Assembly (NCBI GenBank): GCA_030445695.1
Contig: JASUTF010000006.1
Span: 1 to 34,665 of the forward strand
Source: Candidatus Iainarchaeum sp.
Lineage (GTDB): Archaea > Iainarchaeota > Iainarchaeia > JAADDC01
Length of the DNA stretch: 34,665 nt
Reading direction: 5' to 3'
The notes below the pieces were generated by a model. That model saw nothing but the letters and a program-made list of their open reading frames with translations. It did no database searches and was not told the DNA's origin. The position numbers were made by a program, and so were the translations under genes. Positions 25,194-33,660 of this stretch are shown in pieces (the first letter of the stretch is position 1; the number at the start of each line of letters is the position of its first letter).

Positions 25194-26705
25194 TTCCAGG
25201 TCCTCCTCCACGCGCTTCTGCCTTTCCTCAAATTCCTTTGCCATCTCGATCAGGTCCTTCTCGTACTTGGACTCTACGGAGCGGCGCTCGCGGATCTTAA
25301 AGAACACGGGGAAGTTGACTGCCGCCCCGACGATTATGGCCTCACCGGGCCGGAGGTTTGTTATCATGCGCTCGGAACGGGAGTCAATACCTTCTGACGA
25401 CTCCGCAACGTGATTCAGGTCGTAGGGGTTTGTCATCCGCATGATTATATGCGTGTTGCACTGGGAGAGGGCGGTGGAAGAAAGTTTAACTGGGCGCTGG
25501 GATATGAGGCAGAGTCCCACGCCGAACTTCCTGCCCTCGCGGGCGATGGTCTCGATAACACCGCGGGCGGGAACGTCCTCCCTTGAACGCTCCGAAGGGA
25601 CGAAGTTGTGGGCCTCCTCCACGATAACGAGCGTTGGGGGAATTCTGCCCATGCGACGCAGATCAAAGATGCGTTTTGCGAAGTAGGTCACCACGAACTG
25701 GCGTTTCTTGGCGTCCACCGTGTTGGAGAGGTCAAAGACCACCAGTTTGCCCGGGGCAAGGATGGACTCCACGGAGGGGCGCTCAACGGCGTCGAAGAGC
25801 CGGGTCGCCTCCAGGGAGCGGAGCCAGGAAACCAGTGGGATCTTCATGTTCTCCTTTATCTTCGGATCCGTCTCCACGCGGGCGATGATGTCCTCAAGGC
25901 CGTAGGGGCCGTTGCCGGCATCCATCTCCTCGCGGAGCTGGTGTATTATGCGGTCGAGTTCGCGGATCTGGGCGGAGGAGAGGTTTGGCAGGAAGTAGAG
26001 GAAGTCGTAGGCGTTGAGAGATGGGACGGGGATGCGCATCTGGTCGATGGGTATGACTTCAGTCCTGTCCGAGTAGTCCCGGTGCGTTCCGTCGTTCACC
26101 GGCTCCTTGAAGCCCACGTACTCGCCATGGACGTCAAAAACGACGACGCCAAGGCGCCCCTGCTCTGGCTTGCGGTCAAGAAGCTCCTCGATGATAACGG
26201 ACGTCGTATACGATTTCCCCGCGCCGGACATGGCGAGGATGGCGAAGTGCTTCTGGACAAGGCGGGAGACGTCAAGGGTAACGGGGACGTTGTGGAACTG
26301 CAGGGTGCCTATATTTACCCCATCCTCTTTGAAACCCAGGAACTTCTTCAGGCGTTCGGGATCCGGGTCGTAGACGGGCGCTCCCGGGGAAGGGGGAACG
26401 GTGGGTCTCTCCGTGTGCTCCCCGGTCCAGACGACCATGGGGCGGGCGATCCCAACGAGGAATTCCCACTCGTCCACCGGGAAGTTCTGGGACATGGAGG
26501 AACGCATCTCGTACTCACGGACCACTTCCGGCTGGCCGAAATACCTGTTGGTCTTTATGACGTCCTCGACGAGTGCGAGCATCCTCCCCTGCGGTGAATC
26601 GATCTCAACATACTGCCCCTGATGAACCACACCATCGGTAATGACGAAGTCCACCCTCGTGGGGGAGGGGCTTTCCTCCGTGGATATGACCACACCTTTC
26701 TTCAT
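25185..26705 (-). CDS. herA: HerA-type DNA translocase/ATPase
   Basis: Walker A AILAMSGAGKSYTTSVIIEELL; Walker B TLVIVEEAHNFVPS; SQRPVKLSSTALSQCNTHIIMRMTNPYDL. Confidence 0.95.
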   Translation of the reverse strand: MKKGVVISTEESPSPTRVDFVITDGVVHQGQYVEIDSPQGRMLALVEDVIKTNRYFGQPEVVREYEMRSSMSQNFPVDEWEFLVGIARPMVVWTGEHTERPTVPPSPGAPVYDPDPERLKKFLGFKEDGVNIGTLQFHNVPVTLDVSRLVQKHFAILAMSGAGKSYTTSVIIEELLDRKPEQGRLGVVVFDVHGEYVGFKEPVNDGTHRDYSDRTEVIPIDQMRIPVPSLNAYDFLYFLPNLSSAQIRELDRIIHQLREEMDAGNGPYGLEDIIARVETDPKIKENMKIPLVSWLRSLEATRLFDAVERPSVESILAPGKLVVFDLSNTVDAKKRQFVVTYFAKRIFDLRRMGRIPPTLVIVEEAHNFVPSERSREDVPARGVIETIAREGRKFGVGLCLISQRPVKLSSTALSQCNTHIIMRMTNPYDLNHVAESSEGIDSRSERMITNLRPGEAIIVGAAVNFPVFFKIRERRSVESKYEKDLIEMAKEFEERQKRVEEDLELL

Positions 26706-26714
26706 TCACACCAC

Positions 26715-27719
26715 CTAAAACGGCTTGTTGGAACCACGCATGCGGAAGAGGTTGTACTCCACGCCCAGGCGCTTCTCCAGATACTCGCGAATATACGCCA
26801 TGGATCGCTTGGCAAGGCGGGCACGCACGTCCGCCTCGAGGAGGAAGGGTGGAATCGTGAACGTGCGGTTGACGGATGAAAGGGGGAGAAGTAAAGAGGC
26901 GAGGTGGTATCCAAGGTCCGGGCCTTCTGCGTAGAACTCCACACGGAAGGGACGGTCGTAATCGGATGCCTTCATGTAGAATACCCAGACGTTCTTCGCT
27001 ATCTCCTCGCCAAGGTCCTGAAGCGTGGCCTGGTCCTCGGGACGGTCCGCATACGGTATCGGCGTGGTCATCTCGCCCACGTTCATGGCATACTTCAGCC
27101 AGACGGAGTCACGCAGATGCGGGCCGCCAAGGTATGAGGCGACGCGGTTGCCCTTGGAGTCCTTGACTATGCCTGCCAGGACGACCCCTCTTCTTTTACA
27201 CTCGGCATAAAGTTTTCTATACCTTTCAAGCACTTCGCTGTAAAGATCTTTGAGCTCCGAAGACCCGCCCCGCGGTTTGTCCACGAGCTGGGGGAGTATG
27301 GAGCCGTCAAGGAAGAGGTAGTTCATTTCAACGTTCTTCACGAAGTCAAGGGCCGTCCCTATCTCCACGAGGAGCCGGGTCAAAGAGCGCAGGGGCCCGA
27401 CGTTCTCCTCCTCTACGGGCATATCGTATGTGAATATGCGGGGATCGGGCATGGCAGATGGATAGTAATCAACGCCTGTGAGCGTGCCGTTCTCGTATGT
27501 GTACCGAACGCCGACCGCCCTGACGATGATGAGTTCAAATCCCTGGTACTCCTCGGAAAGAAGCCCCCCGTCCACGGCCCCGAACCGGCCGGACACGACT
27601 GCTGGATCCACGCGGACAAAGAAGTCCTCGTGCTCCTTTCTGATGGCAAGTGCCTTGGATCGCCGGTCCTCTTCCCGCGATACGATCCTGCGTGCCAGCT
27701 CCTCCAGACGGTCAATCAC
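26715..27719 (-). CDS. nurA: NurA 5'-3' nuclease
   Basis: SGRFGAVDGGLLSEEYQGFELIIVRA; FLDGSILPQLVDKPR; VLAGIVKDSKGNRVASYL; directly upstream of herA. Confidence 0.92.
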   Translation of the reverse strand: MIDRLEELARRIVSREEDRRSKALAIRKEHEDFFVRVDPAVVSGRFGAVDGGLLSEEYQGFELIIVRAVGVRYTYENGTLTGVDYYPSAMPDPRIFTYDMPVEEENVGPLRSLTRLLVEIGTALDFVKNVEMNYLFLDGSILPQLVDKPRGGSSELKDLYSEVLERYRKLYAECKRRGVVLAGIVKDSKGNRVASYLGGPHLRDSVWLKYAMNVGEMTTPIPYADRPEDQATLQDLGEEIAKNVWVFYMKASDYDRPFRVEFYAEGPDLGYHLASLLLPLSSVNRTFTIPPFLLEADVRARLAKRSMAYIREYLEKRLGVEYNLFRMRGSNKPF

Positions 27720-27751
27720 GAGATAAAAGGGGAGGGGATCATTATAAATGC

Positions 27752-28438
27752 GTGGAAGGGTCCTTTCCCCTGAAGCTGGTAAAGGGGTACCCGGCGGCCG
27801 TCTACAGGAAGACGCTCATCGTCGCAGACCTACACATAGGCATCGAGCGGGAGTTCTGGAGGAAGGGGATCCGCGTCTCGGGGCTGTCAAGGAAGACGGG
27901 GGAGCTCCTGGAAGAGGTGCTCGACATCACGAAGCCGAAATGCACAATCGTGGCGGGGGATCTGAAGCATAACATACCTGACTTCACGCAGAGGGAGGCG
28001 GAGGAGGTAAAGAGAGTCACGGAGTTCCTCGCGTCGCAGGGGGAGTTACTCATCATCAAGGGGAACCACGACGGAGATCTGGAGAAAATAATCCCGTGGG
28101 CCCATATTGCTCCGGGCTCCGGGATCAAAGAGCGGGACATTTACATCCTTCACGGCCATGCAAACCCCTCCATGGAAATTTACGAGGCAAAAGCGGCAGT
28201 TATGGGCCATCTGCACCCGGCAATAACGCTAAAGCACCGCTTCGGGGTCGTAAAGAAGAAGGTGTTCCTCACGGCGGAGTGGCAGGGTATCCCTGTCGTT
28301 GTCCTCCCCGCTTTCTCTCCCCTGATCGACGGAATGGACGTTACACAGGCGGAAAACCTCATCGGACCAGTCGCCAAGCAGTTTGAACGTGCAGATGCAT
28401 ACCTTATGGACGGGACGTATGTGAGAAGGGTTTTATAG
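27752..28438 (+). CDS. Metallophosphoesterase (ICC/SbcD-like)
   Basis: LIVADLHIGIE, IVAGDLKH, IIKGNHDGD, YILHGHANP, VMGHLHPAI; GTG start at 27752 chosen. Confidence 0.9.
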   Translation: MEGSFPLKLVKGYPAAVYRKTLIVADLHIGIEREFWRKGIRVSGLSRKTGELLEEVLDITKPKCTIVAGDLKHNIPDFTQREAEEVKRVTEFLASQGELLIIKGNHDGDLEKIIPWAHIAPGSGIKERDIYILHGHANPSMEIYEAKAAVMGHLHPAITLKHRFGVVKKKVFLTAEWQGIPVVVLPAFSPLIDGMDVTQAENLIGPVAKQFERADAYLMDGTYVRRVL

Positions 28439-28458
28439 TTGGAACGCGATCTTCGTTC

Positions 28459-29328
28459 ATGGCAGAAGAAATGAGAAGGGCCGTAAAGGACATGCTGGAG
28501 CTTAGCAAGTTCTACGAAAGAGAGACGAAAAGAGGCCCAGAAATCATGGAAATACGAGAAGGCAGCAAAAAGCACAAATTCGTAGAGTTCCTGAAAAAGA
28601 TGATGGACAACATCCCCGAGGAGGAATTGGAGACATTTTACGAGCACGCAGATCTTCTCGCGGCGGGTCTACAGAACCTTAGGAGCCACCACATCCCGGG
28701 CTGGTATTTTAAGGGTGACGAACTGCCCTTCGATGCGCAGGAAAGGATCAAGAAGATGGTGGCTAACCTTGGGCGGCTACGCCCCGTTCTCGAGAACGTT
28801 CCGAAAAAGTACAGGAAAGATGCTCTCGCCGTGTATATTCAGGTCTCTCTCCTCCATCCCGTAGGGCCCGAAAAGGGCCTAGAACTCCTATCCAAGATAG
28901 CAGAAAGGGGAAAGTGGAATCGCCTGAAAACCATATGGAGCATTGGATTAGTAAGCAGGAACTCGACACATCACCTTGAGGAAATAATATCCAAGGATAT
29001 GCTGGGCGAACACGAGGAAGAAATACTTGACAAGCTCGAAGAGGCGGTCTGGAGGATCCACGAATCTCGCAAACATAAGGAACCTCATCAGATCGCAATG
29101 AAAGTAACATCGGCGCTGAGCAAAGTGGAGGATCCGGCCCTTCTAAAGGTAAAGATCCCGGAGTCAAGAAACGGAAAAGAACCTACCCTGCTGGAGGAAA
29201 TAAAATATCACCTGGGCAAAATGGCGGAGGAGCCCGAACATGCGGACTATCACGCACAGAAGATACAAAAAGCGGTGGGCACCGCTATCGACAAAATAAT
29301 ATCGCAAAGAAGGAGGAAACGCGGATGA
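28459..29328 (+). CDS. Hypothetical alpha-helical protein, 289 aa
   Basis: MAEEMRRAVKDMLELSKFYERETKRGPEIM...; 4-bp overlap with pth2. Confidence 0.7.
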   Translation: MAEEMRRAVKDMLELSKFYERETKRGPEIMEIREGSKKHKFVEFLKKMMDNIPEEELETFYEHADLLAAGLQNLRSHHIPGWYFKGDELPFDAQERIKKMVANLGRLRPVLENVPKKYRKDALAVYIQVSLLHPVGPEKGLELLSKIAERGKWNRLKTIWSIGLVSRNSTHHLEEIISKDMLGEHEEEILDKLEEAVWRIHESRKHKEPHQIAMKVTSALSKVEDPALLKVKIPESRNGKEPTLLEEIKYHLGKMAEEPEHADYHAQKIQKAVGTAIDKIISQRRRKRG

Positions 29329-29669
29329 AAATGGTGTTCCTCGTCCGGACAGATCTGGGCATGGGGAAGGGGAAGACGGCGGCACAGGTGGCCCACGCGG
29401 CCGTTGAGCTCTACAAAAAAGCGCTGCACAAGTGTCCAGACAAACTGAGGAAATGGGAGGAAGAAGGGGCAAAGAAGGTGGTTCTGAAGGTCTCCTCAGA
29501 GGCGGAACTGATGGAATACTTCAAGAAACACGCATCTGACTTCTGCTCTGTCCTCATAAGGGACGCGGGACACACGCAGATACCGCCGGGAACGATAACG
29601 GTGGCGGGATTCGGCCCGGACGAGGATGAGAAGCTGGACAGGGCGTTCGGACACTTAAAGCTCCTCTAG
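29325..29669 (+). CDS. pth2: Peptidyl-tRNA hydrolase (Pth2)
   Basis: MVFLVRTDLGMGKGKTAAQVAHAAVELYKKA...VLIRDAGHTQIPPGTITVAGFGPDEDEKLDRAFGHLKLL. Confidence 0.96.
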   Translation: MKMVFLVRTDLGMGKGKTAAQVAHAAVELYKKALHKCPDKLRKWEEEGAKKVVLKVSSEAELMEYFKKHASDFCSVLIRDAGHTQIPPGTITVAGFGPDEDEKLDRAFGHLKLL

Positions 29670-30008
29670 GTATTCTCGGACAGAAGAATAGAACTCCCTG
29701 AGGAGAGGAAGGGCCGTTCCGAGAAGGGAGGCAACGCGAACCGGGTTCTCGACCTCCCCCGACTGCACGGAAGCGTTCAGGTGAATGATCTGAGAGGCGG
29801 TCTTCGGACGTTCTGAGAAAATTATGCGCACGCCCTCCTCCCAGTCGCCACGGGGAGAAACAGAGGAGGCAATGAAGCGAACATCGGAAAACGCGTCACG
29901 GAGAACGTCCATGACCAGGGGGTAGAACGTGTCCATGGAAAAGGAATCCGCCTGCATCTCGCGAAGGGCATTTATGAGGAGGTAGAGGTGCTTCAAGCGT
30001 GTTATCAC
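29655..30008 (-). CDS. Hypothetical protein
   Basis: GTG start at 30008 (VITRLKHLYLLINALREMQADSF) preferred because the extension to 30068 runs into the H/ACA-like RNA; TATA-like tttaaatat at about 30031-30038. Confidence 0.6.
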   Translation of the reverse strand: MITRLKHLYLLINALREMQADSFSMDTFYPLVMDVLRDAFSDVRFIASSVSPRGDWEEGVRIIFSERPKTASQIIHLNASVQSGEVENPVRVASLLGTALPLLREFYSSVREYLEEL

Positions 30009-30038
30009 GCCAAGAATGGAGGGAAAGAGATATTTAAA

Positions 30039-30118
30039 TGTGCCCGTCCCCGCAAGACGGGGCTTCACTCCGCCGGCCTACGCACCGGCGCTCCACCCCG
30101 CAGGACGTGTGGACGGGC
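30039..30118 (-). ncRNA. H/ACA guide RNA (single hairpin)
   Basis: Minus strand: GCCCGUCC-acacguccug-CGGGG-uggag..CGCCGG/CCGGCG..gugaag-CCCCG-ucuugcgg-GGACGGGC-ACA. ACA is 16 nt after the upper stem. Same length and shared GCGGGGTGGAG..CGGTG.GTA.GC as 5344-5423. Confidence 0.75.
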
Positions 30119-30120
30119 GG

Positions 30121-30172
30121 TCCGCATAATCCCGGGACATCACCAATCAGTTCCCGGGGTCTCTTCATCCCG
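30121..30172 (-). ncRNA. C/D-like or K-loop element (degenerate C/D sRNA candidate)
   Basis: Minus strand: cggg-ATGAAGA-gaccccgggaa-CTGA-ttg-GTGATG-tcccgggattatg-CGGA. D'/C' good, C and D degenerate; guides form CCCGGGA/UCCCGGG stem. Leader ttttctacgggatgaaga resembles that of 30199-30253. Confidence 0.42.
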
Positions 30173-30198
30173 TAGAAAATGGAGCGGAAGGTAAGAAA

Positions 30199-30253
30199 AG
30201 GTCAGCCCTGCCTGGGTTCATCACCTTCAGCAGTGGCTAAGGTCATCATCCCG
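30199..30253 (-). ncRNA. C/D box guide sRNA
   Basis: Minus strand: cggg-ATGATGA(C)-ccttagccactg-CTGA(D')-agg-TGATGA(C')-acccaggcaggg-CTGA(D)-cc; two 12-nt guides; TATA-like ataaatttt at 30271-30281 about 25 nt upstream. Confidence 0.87.
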
Positions 30254-30324
30254 TAAAATACAGAGAAAGGGAAAATTTATGGTATGCCCAGAATGCATAT
30301 ATAGAATAAATCCCTTCCTTGATT

Positions 30325-31143
30325 ATGGCCACTGTTCACGAGCTTTACCACAGGATAAAGGAATTCAAGCCCATGGTAGAGGAACACCCAGAGGTAAAGC
30401 AAGGAAATGCTCTCCGCATATACGCTCTCTCAAAAACGTTCCACCCGTCTGCGGAGAAAAGGTTAACAGAAACCTACGAGGACCCGATAGCAGGCACGGT
30501 TGAGATGAAACCCATGCCAAGGGACCTGGCAGAAAGAATGCGAAACATGCTCGGCGCAATGGGAATTACACAGGTCAAAGACGTAATATTTGCCATACCC
30601 AAAAGGGACGACCCAGTACAAACCAAGCATATTGTAATAAAGCTTCCAGAACCACCAGGACTTGAAAAATTCTCGATAGAAGTTTCCTGGACGGGCAATG
30701 AAGATCCGGACATGAGAATTGTGGCGGAGAAGACTCTAAAAGAATACCACCCAGAAGTACGGATGCATATAGAGCCCAACAGCATAGAAATCCGTGCAAA
30801 CAGCTGGGAAGAGGAAAAAATACGCAAGATCGCCCAGGAAGAATTCCAAAGAGTGCTTGAAAGGCTTCTCGAGCACAACGAAGGAAAGGGTCTCCCATAT
30901 CACGTAGAAATTCACTCCAACGTAGACATATCCGAAAAACGGCCCATATCCTTCAGCCTGCAGGGGAAGAAAAGAGGAACACGGATCCATGCAGAGTATA
31001 ACTACTGGAAGGGGCTAAACTCACTGGAGGAAAGGGCCAAAAAAGAAAAACTAGAAGAGGTCGGACAAAGGATGGTGCAACTCATGGAGGCAGCGGAACA
31101 GGCACACCGATCAATATTGAACAGAATACGGAGCAAGAGATGA
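30325..31143 (+). CDS. Hypothetical protein, about 272 aa
   Basis: ATG at 30325 (MATVHELYHRIKEFKPMVEE...); TATA-like gcatatatagaa upstream. Confidence 0.7.
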   Translation: MATVHELYHRIKEFKPMVEEHPEVKQGNALRIYALSKTFHPSAEKRLTETYEDPIAGTVEMKPMPRDLAERMRNMLGAMGITQVKDVIFAIPKRDDPVQTKHIVIKLPEPPGLEKFSIEVSWTGNEDPDMRIVAEKTLKEYHPEVRMHIEPNSIEIRANSWEEEKIRKIAQEEFQRVLERLLEHNEGKGLPYHVEIHSNVDISEKRPISFSLQGKKRGTRIHAEYNYWKGLNSLEERAKKEKLEEVGQRMVQLMEAAEQAHRSILNRIRSKR

Positions 31144-31179
31144 GACGAGAATAAAACCACTTTCTCCATCAATATACCC

Positions 31180-31965
31180 GTGCCGAGGAGAAAGACGAAG
31201 AACCCGGAGAAGAGGGTACTGAAGATCATAAGGGATGCAGACGTCATTCTGGAGGTCCTTGACGCGAGGTTTCCTGACCTCACACGCCTTCCGGACTACG
31301 AGGCACTCATAAGGAAGATCGGAAAACCGCTCATAATCGTCCTGAACAAGGCAGATCTCGTGCCGAAGGAGTGGGCGGAGGACTGGAAGAGAATCCTGGA
31401 GAGGAAGGGGTTCCCCGTTGTTTTTGTATCCTCAAAGATGCGGTGGGGGACGAGAATACTCAGGAACACGATAAAAGAGGTGGCACCCAAGTTCCCTGTT
31501 CTCGTGGGCGTGATCGGCTACGCAAACGTGGGAAAATCGTCGCTCATAAACATCCTGAAGGGGAAGACGGCGGCGCAGGTGGCCCCCATACCCGGTTGGA
31601 CAAAGGGTGAGCAGATCGTGAGGATTTCGAGGAAGATCTACCTCATCGACACGCCTGGAATAATTCCAATGCGAGATCCCACAAAACTGGTGCTCATCGG
31701 CTCCTACGACCCCAACAGAATGGAAGACCCTGAGCTGGCGGCGGAAATACTTGTAAGGGCCCTCCACGCGATGGACCCCGGGTTCCCCCCAACCCTCGAG
31801 GAGTATGCCAGCCAGAAAAACTTCCTGCAGAAGGGTGGGGTACCGGACACGCACCGCGCGGCCATAGATATTCTCACGAAATGGCAGAAGGGAAAGATCG
31901 TCCCAAAAAGCACGGACTGGTTGAAGAAACTGGAAGCAGAGGTAAAGGAAAAGAGCGAAGATTAA
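31180..31965 (+). CDS. Circularly permuted GTPase (YlqF/MMR1-HSR1 family)
   Basis: Motif order G4 (LNKADLV) then G1 (GYANVGKSSLIN), G3 (DTPGIIP); GTG start. Confidence 0.93.
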   Translation: MPRRKTKNPEKRVLKIIRDADVILEVLDARFPDLTRLPDYEALIRKIGKPLIIVLNKADLVPKEWAEDWKRILERKGFPVVFVSSKMRWGTRILRNTIKEVAPKFPVLVGVIGYANVGKSSLINILKGKTAAQVAPIPGWTKGEQIVRISRKIYLIDTPGIIPMRDPTKLVLIGSYDPNRMEDPELAAEILVRALHAMDPGFPPTLEEYASQKNFLQKGGVPDTHRAAIDILTKWQKGKIVPKSTDWLKKLEAEVKEKSED

Positions 31966-31990
31966 AATCCTGGGCTCCCAATTATTAGCG

Positions 31991-32305
31991 ATGGATACTT
32001 ACAGGGCGGTCATCGAGGATCTCAAGAGAAACTTCGGGAGGGTGTTGATATTCGGCTCAAGGGCAAGAGGAGATGCGCTAAAAACGTCAGATCTGGACAT
32101 AGTCGTAGTGGACCCATCATTCCGCGGCATGAAATATTGGGAAAGAATAAGGGCCGTTCGCAAAACAATATACCATATCCTGGAGAGGCATCCAATAGAT
32201 GTAGATATAATTGCATTGACCCCGGAAGAGTTCGAAGAGCTGCAGAAAAGTAGAACAAACATCATAGGATACACGACGGAAAGAGGCGAGCTTGTTGAGA
32301 CCTGA
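31991..32305 (+). CDS. MNT-type minimal nucleotidyltransferase
   Basis: IFGSRARGDALKTSDLDIVVVD (GSx10DxD). Confidence 0.9.
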   Translation: MDTYRAVIEDLKRNFGRVLIFGSRARGDALKTSDLDIVVVDPSFRGMKYWERIRAVRKTIYHILERHPIDVDIIALTPEEFEELQKSRTNIIGYTTERGELVET

Positions 32306-32666
32306 AACAAAAGAGTGGATACGGCTGGCGCAACGAGATTTTGATGCCGCACAGGTACTATTCGGGCGCCAAATATATGACCTAGCGGTGTTTCACGCAC
32401 ACCAAGCCGTGGAAAAAGCACTAAAAGCACTGTGGATTGAGAAATACAGAGAAGAACCGCCAAAAACGCACAACATCCAGTACCTCGCAAAAGAGCTCGG
32501 CCTTAACGTGAGAAGCGCAGCGGCAGAAATCGCGGACGCGTACTACGTGACAAGATACCCTGTGCCCGGGGTAGGAACGATAGAGATGGATAGAGCAACT
32601 GCGGAGAGAAAGATGAACGCTGCGAAAGAAATATACGACAAAATAATAAAGATCCTTCTAAAATAA
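32292..32666 (+). CDS. HEPN-domain protein (partner of MNT)
   Basis: TTG start; EWIRLAQRDFDAAQVLFGRQIYDLAVFHAHQAVEKALKALWIEK; 14-bp overlap with MNT gene. Confidence 0.88.
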   Translation: MLRPETKEWIRLAQRDFDAAQVLFGRQIYDLAVFHAHQAVEKALKALWIEKYREEPPKTHNIQYLAKELGLNVRSAAAEIADAYYVTRYPVPGVGTIEMDRATAERKMNAAKEIYDKIIKILLK

Positions 32667-33053
32667 AACGGACTGCTGCCCGAGAATGACGTCGAGGGTG
32701 GTGGTTAGCCGCCTCACGTCCTCGAGGCGTATGCCGTAGTGCTTCTCCTTCTCCTCCAGATACTCCAGCGGGATGAAGAACCAACCCTCCCGTGGATACT
32801 TCCACGCGATGAAAACGGGGGTATTCGCCCGTTTAGACCATTCCAGCATCTTCTCATACTGCTCCCGGCGGACAAAGAGTTCTTCGCGGCTCCATGCCTT
32901 GCACTCAAAGGCGACGGCGCGGCCATTGATGATCGCAACCACGTCAGGGGAGTATGAGTTCCCCGAGCCGGCGGAACGTACCACCGCAGCACCCTTTGAC
33001 CAGAGCAAACGCATAAGTTCCCTTTCGGCATTGGCACCCTTCCTGTAGGTCAC
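32658..33053 (-). CDS. hjc: Holliday junction resolvase Hjc
   Basis: MTYRKGANAERELMRLLWSKGAAVVRSAGSGNSYSPDVVAIINGRAVAFECKAW. Confidence 0.93.
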   Translation of the reverse strand: MTYRKGANAERELMRLLWSKGAAVVRSAGSGNSYSPDVVAIINGRAVAFECKAWSREELFVRREQYEKMLEWSKRANTPVFIAWKYPREGWFFIPLEYLEEKEKHYGIRLEDVRRLTTTLDVILGQQSVLF

Positions 33054-33146
33054 AGGGATAATAAAGAGGGGGAGAACATAAGCTTATCGGCGGATGACGA
33101 ACGCCCCCTTCACCATTTAAAAATAAAACCACGCCCATTGTATCGG

Positions 33147-33204
33147 CTGCGCCGAGGGTGGCCGCTCGACAAAACATGAAAAGCGGTCAACCAGGCGCAG
33201 TACA
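33147..33204 (+). ncRNA. Candidate structured RNA / leader (possible small H/ACA-like hairpin)
   Basis: CTGCGCC/GGCGCAG outer stem, inner TGGCCGCT/AGCGGTCA stem, then T-ACA; TATA-like tttaaaaata about 25 nt upstream. Confidence 0.33.
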
Positions 33205-33231
33205 TCCTTCCCTTCACGCGTGGTGTTCATC

Positions 33232-33660
33232 ATGCTCACCCAGGTCGCCGATAAGCTTCTAGAAGAGCTTAGCGATCCCTCTGCCGATTTTGTGGTTGTG
33301 GTGGAGGGAAAAAAGGACGTGGAGGCACTACGGCGGCTTGGGATTCTACGCGTGGAGATGCTGAACCACTATCCGAGCGTAGTGGATATGGCAGACGCCC
33401 TCGCCGAGAAGGGGATAAAACGCGCGGTAATCCTGACGGACTACGACAGGACGGGAAAGGCGCTGGCATACAAACTCGGTGCCGCACTGATGTCCGCAGG
33501 AATACACGTCGACTGGAAGGCGAGGGCCAAAATACGGAGAGAGTTTCACGTTACATACATAGAAAACCTCGACAGGATCGTCGAGGCAATGGAAAGAGGT
33601 GAGAAGAATGGGAAAAATATATATCGACTCGGTAAAGTATCTCATTCACGCAAACATTGA
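33232..33660 (+). CDS. Small Toprim-domain protein
   Basis: FVVVVEGKKDVEALRRLGI...AVILTDYDRTGKALAYKL; adjacent to dnaG. Confidence 0.88.
   Translation: MLTQVADKLLEELSDPSADFVVVVEGKKDVEALRRLGILRVEMLNHYPSVVDMADALAEKGIKRAVILTDYDRTGKALAYKLGAALMSAGIHVDWKARAKIRREFHVTYIENLDRIVEAMERGEKNGKNIYRLGKVSHSRKH

Noticed and set aside
25608-26597. 329-aa plus-strand ORF
   Set aside because: Antisense to herA with no domain; shadow ORF.
31991-32666. MNT/HEPN pair as a novel defence system
   Set aside because: Standard two-gene MNT-HEPN toxin-antitoxin arrangement with expected motifs; not novel by itself.
33220-33236. Box C-like ATGATGA on the minus strand at 33227-33233
   Set aside because: No D', C' or D boxes at usable spacing; it overlaps the Toprim gene start.
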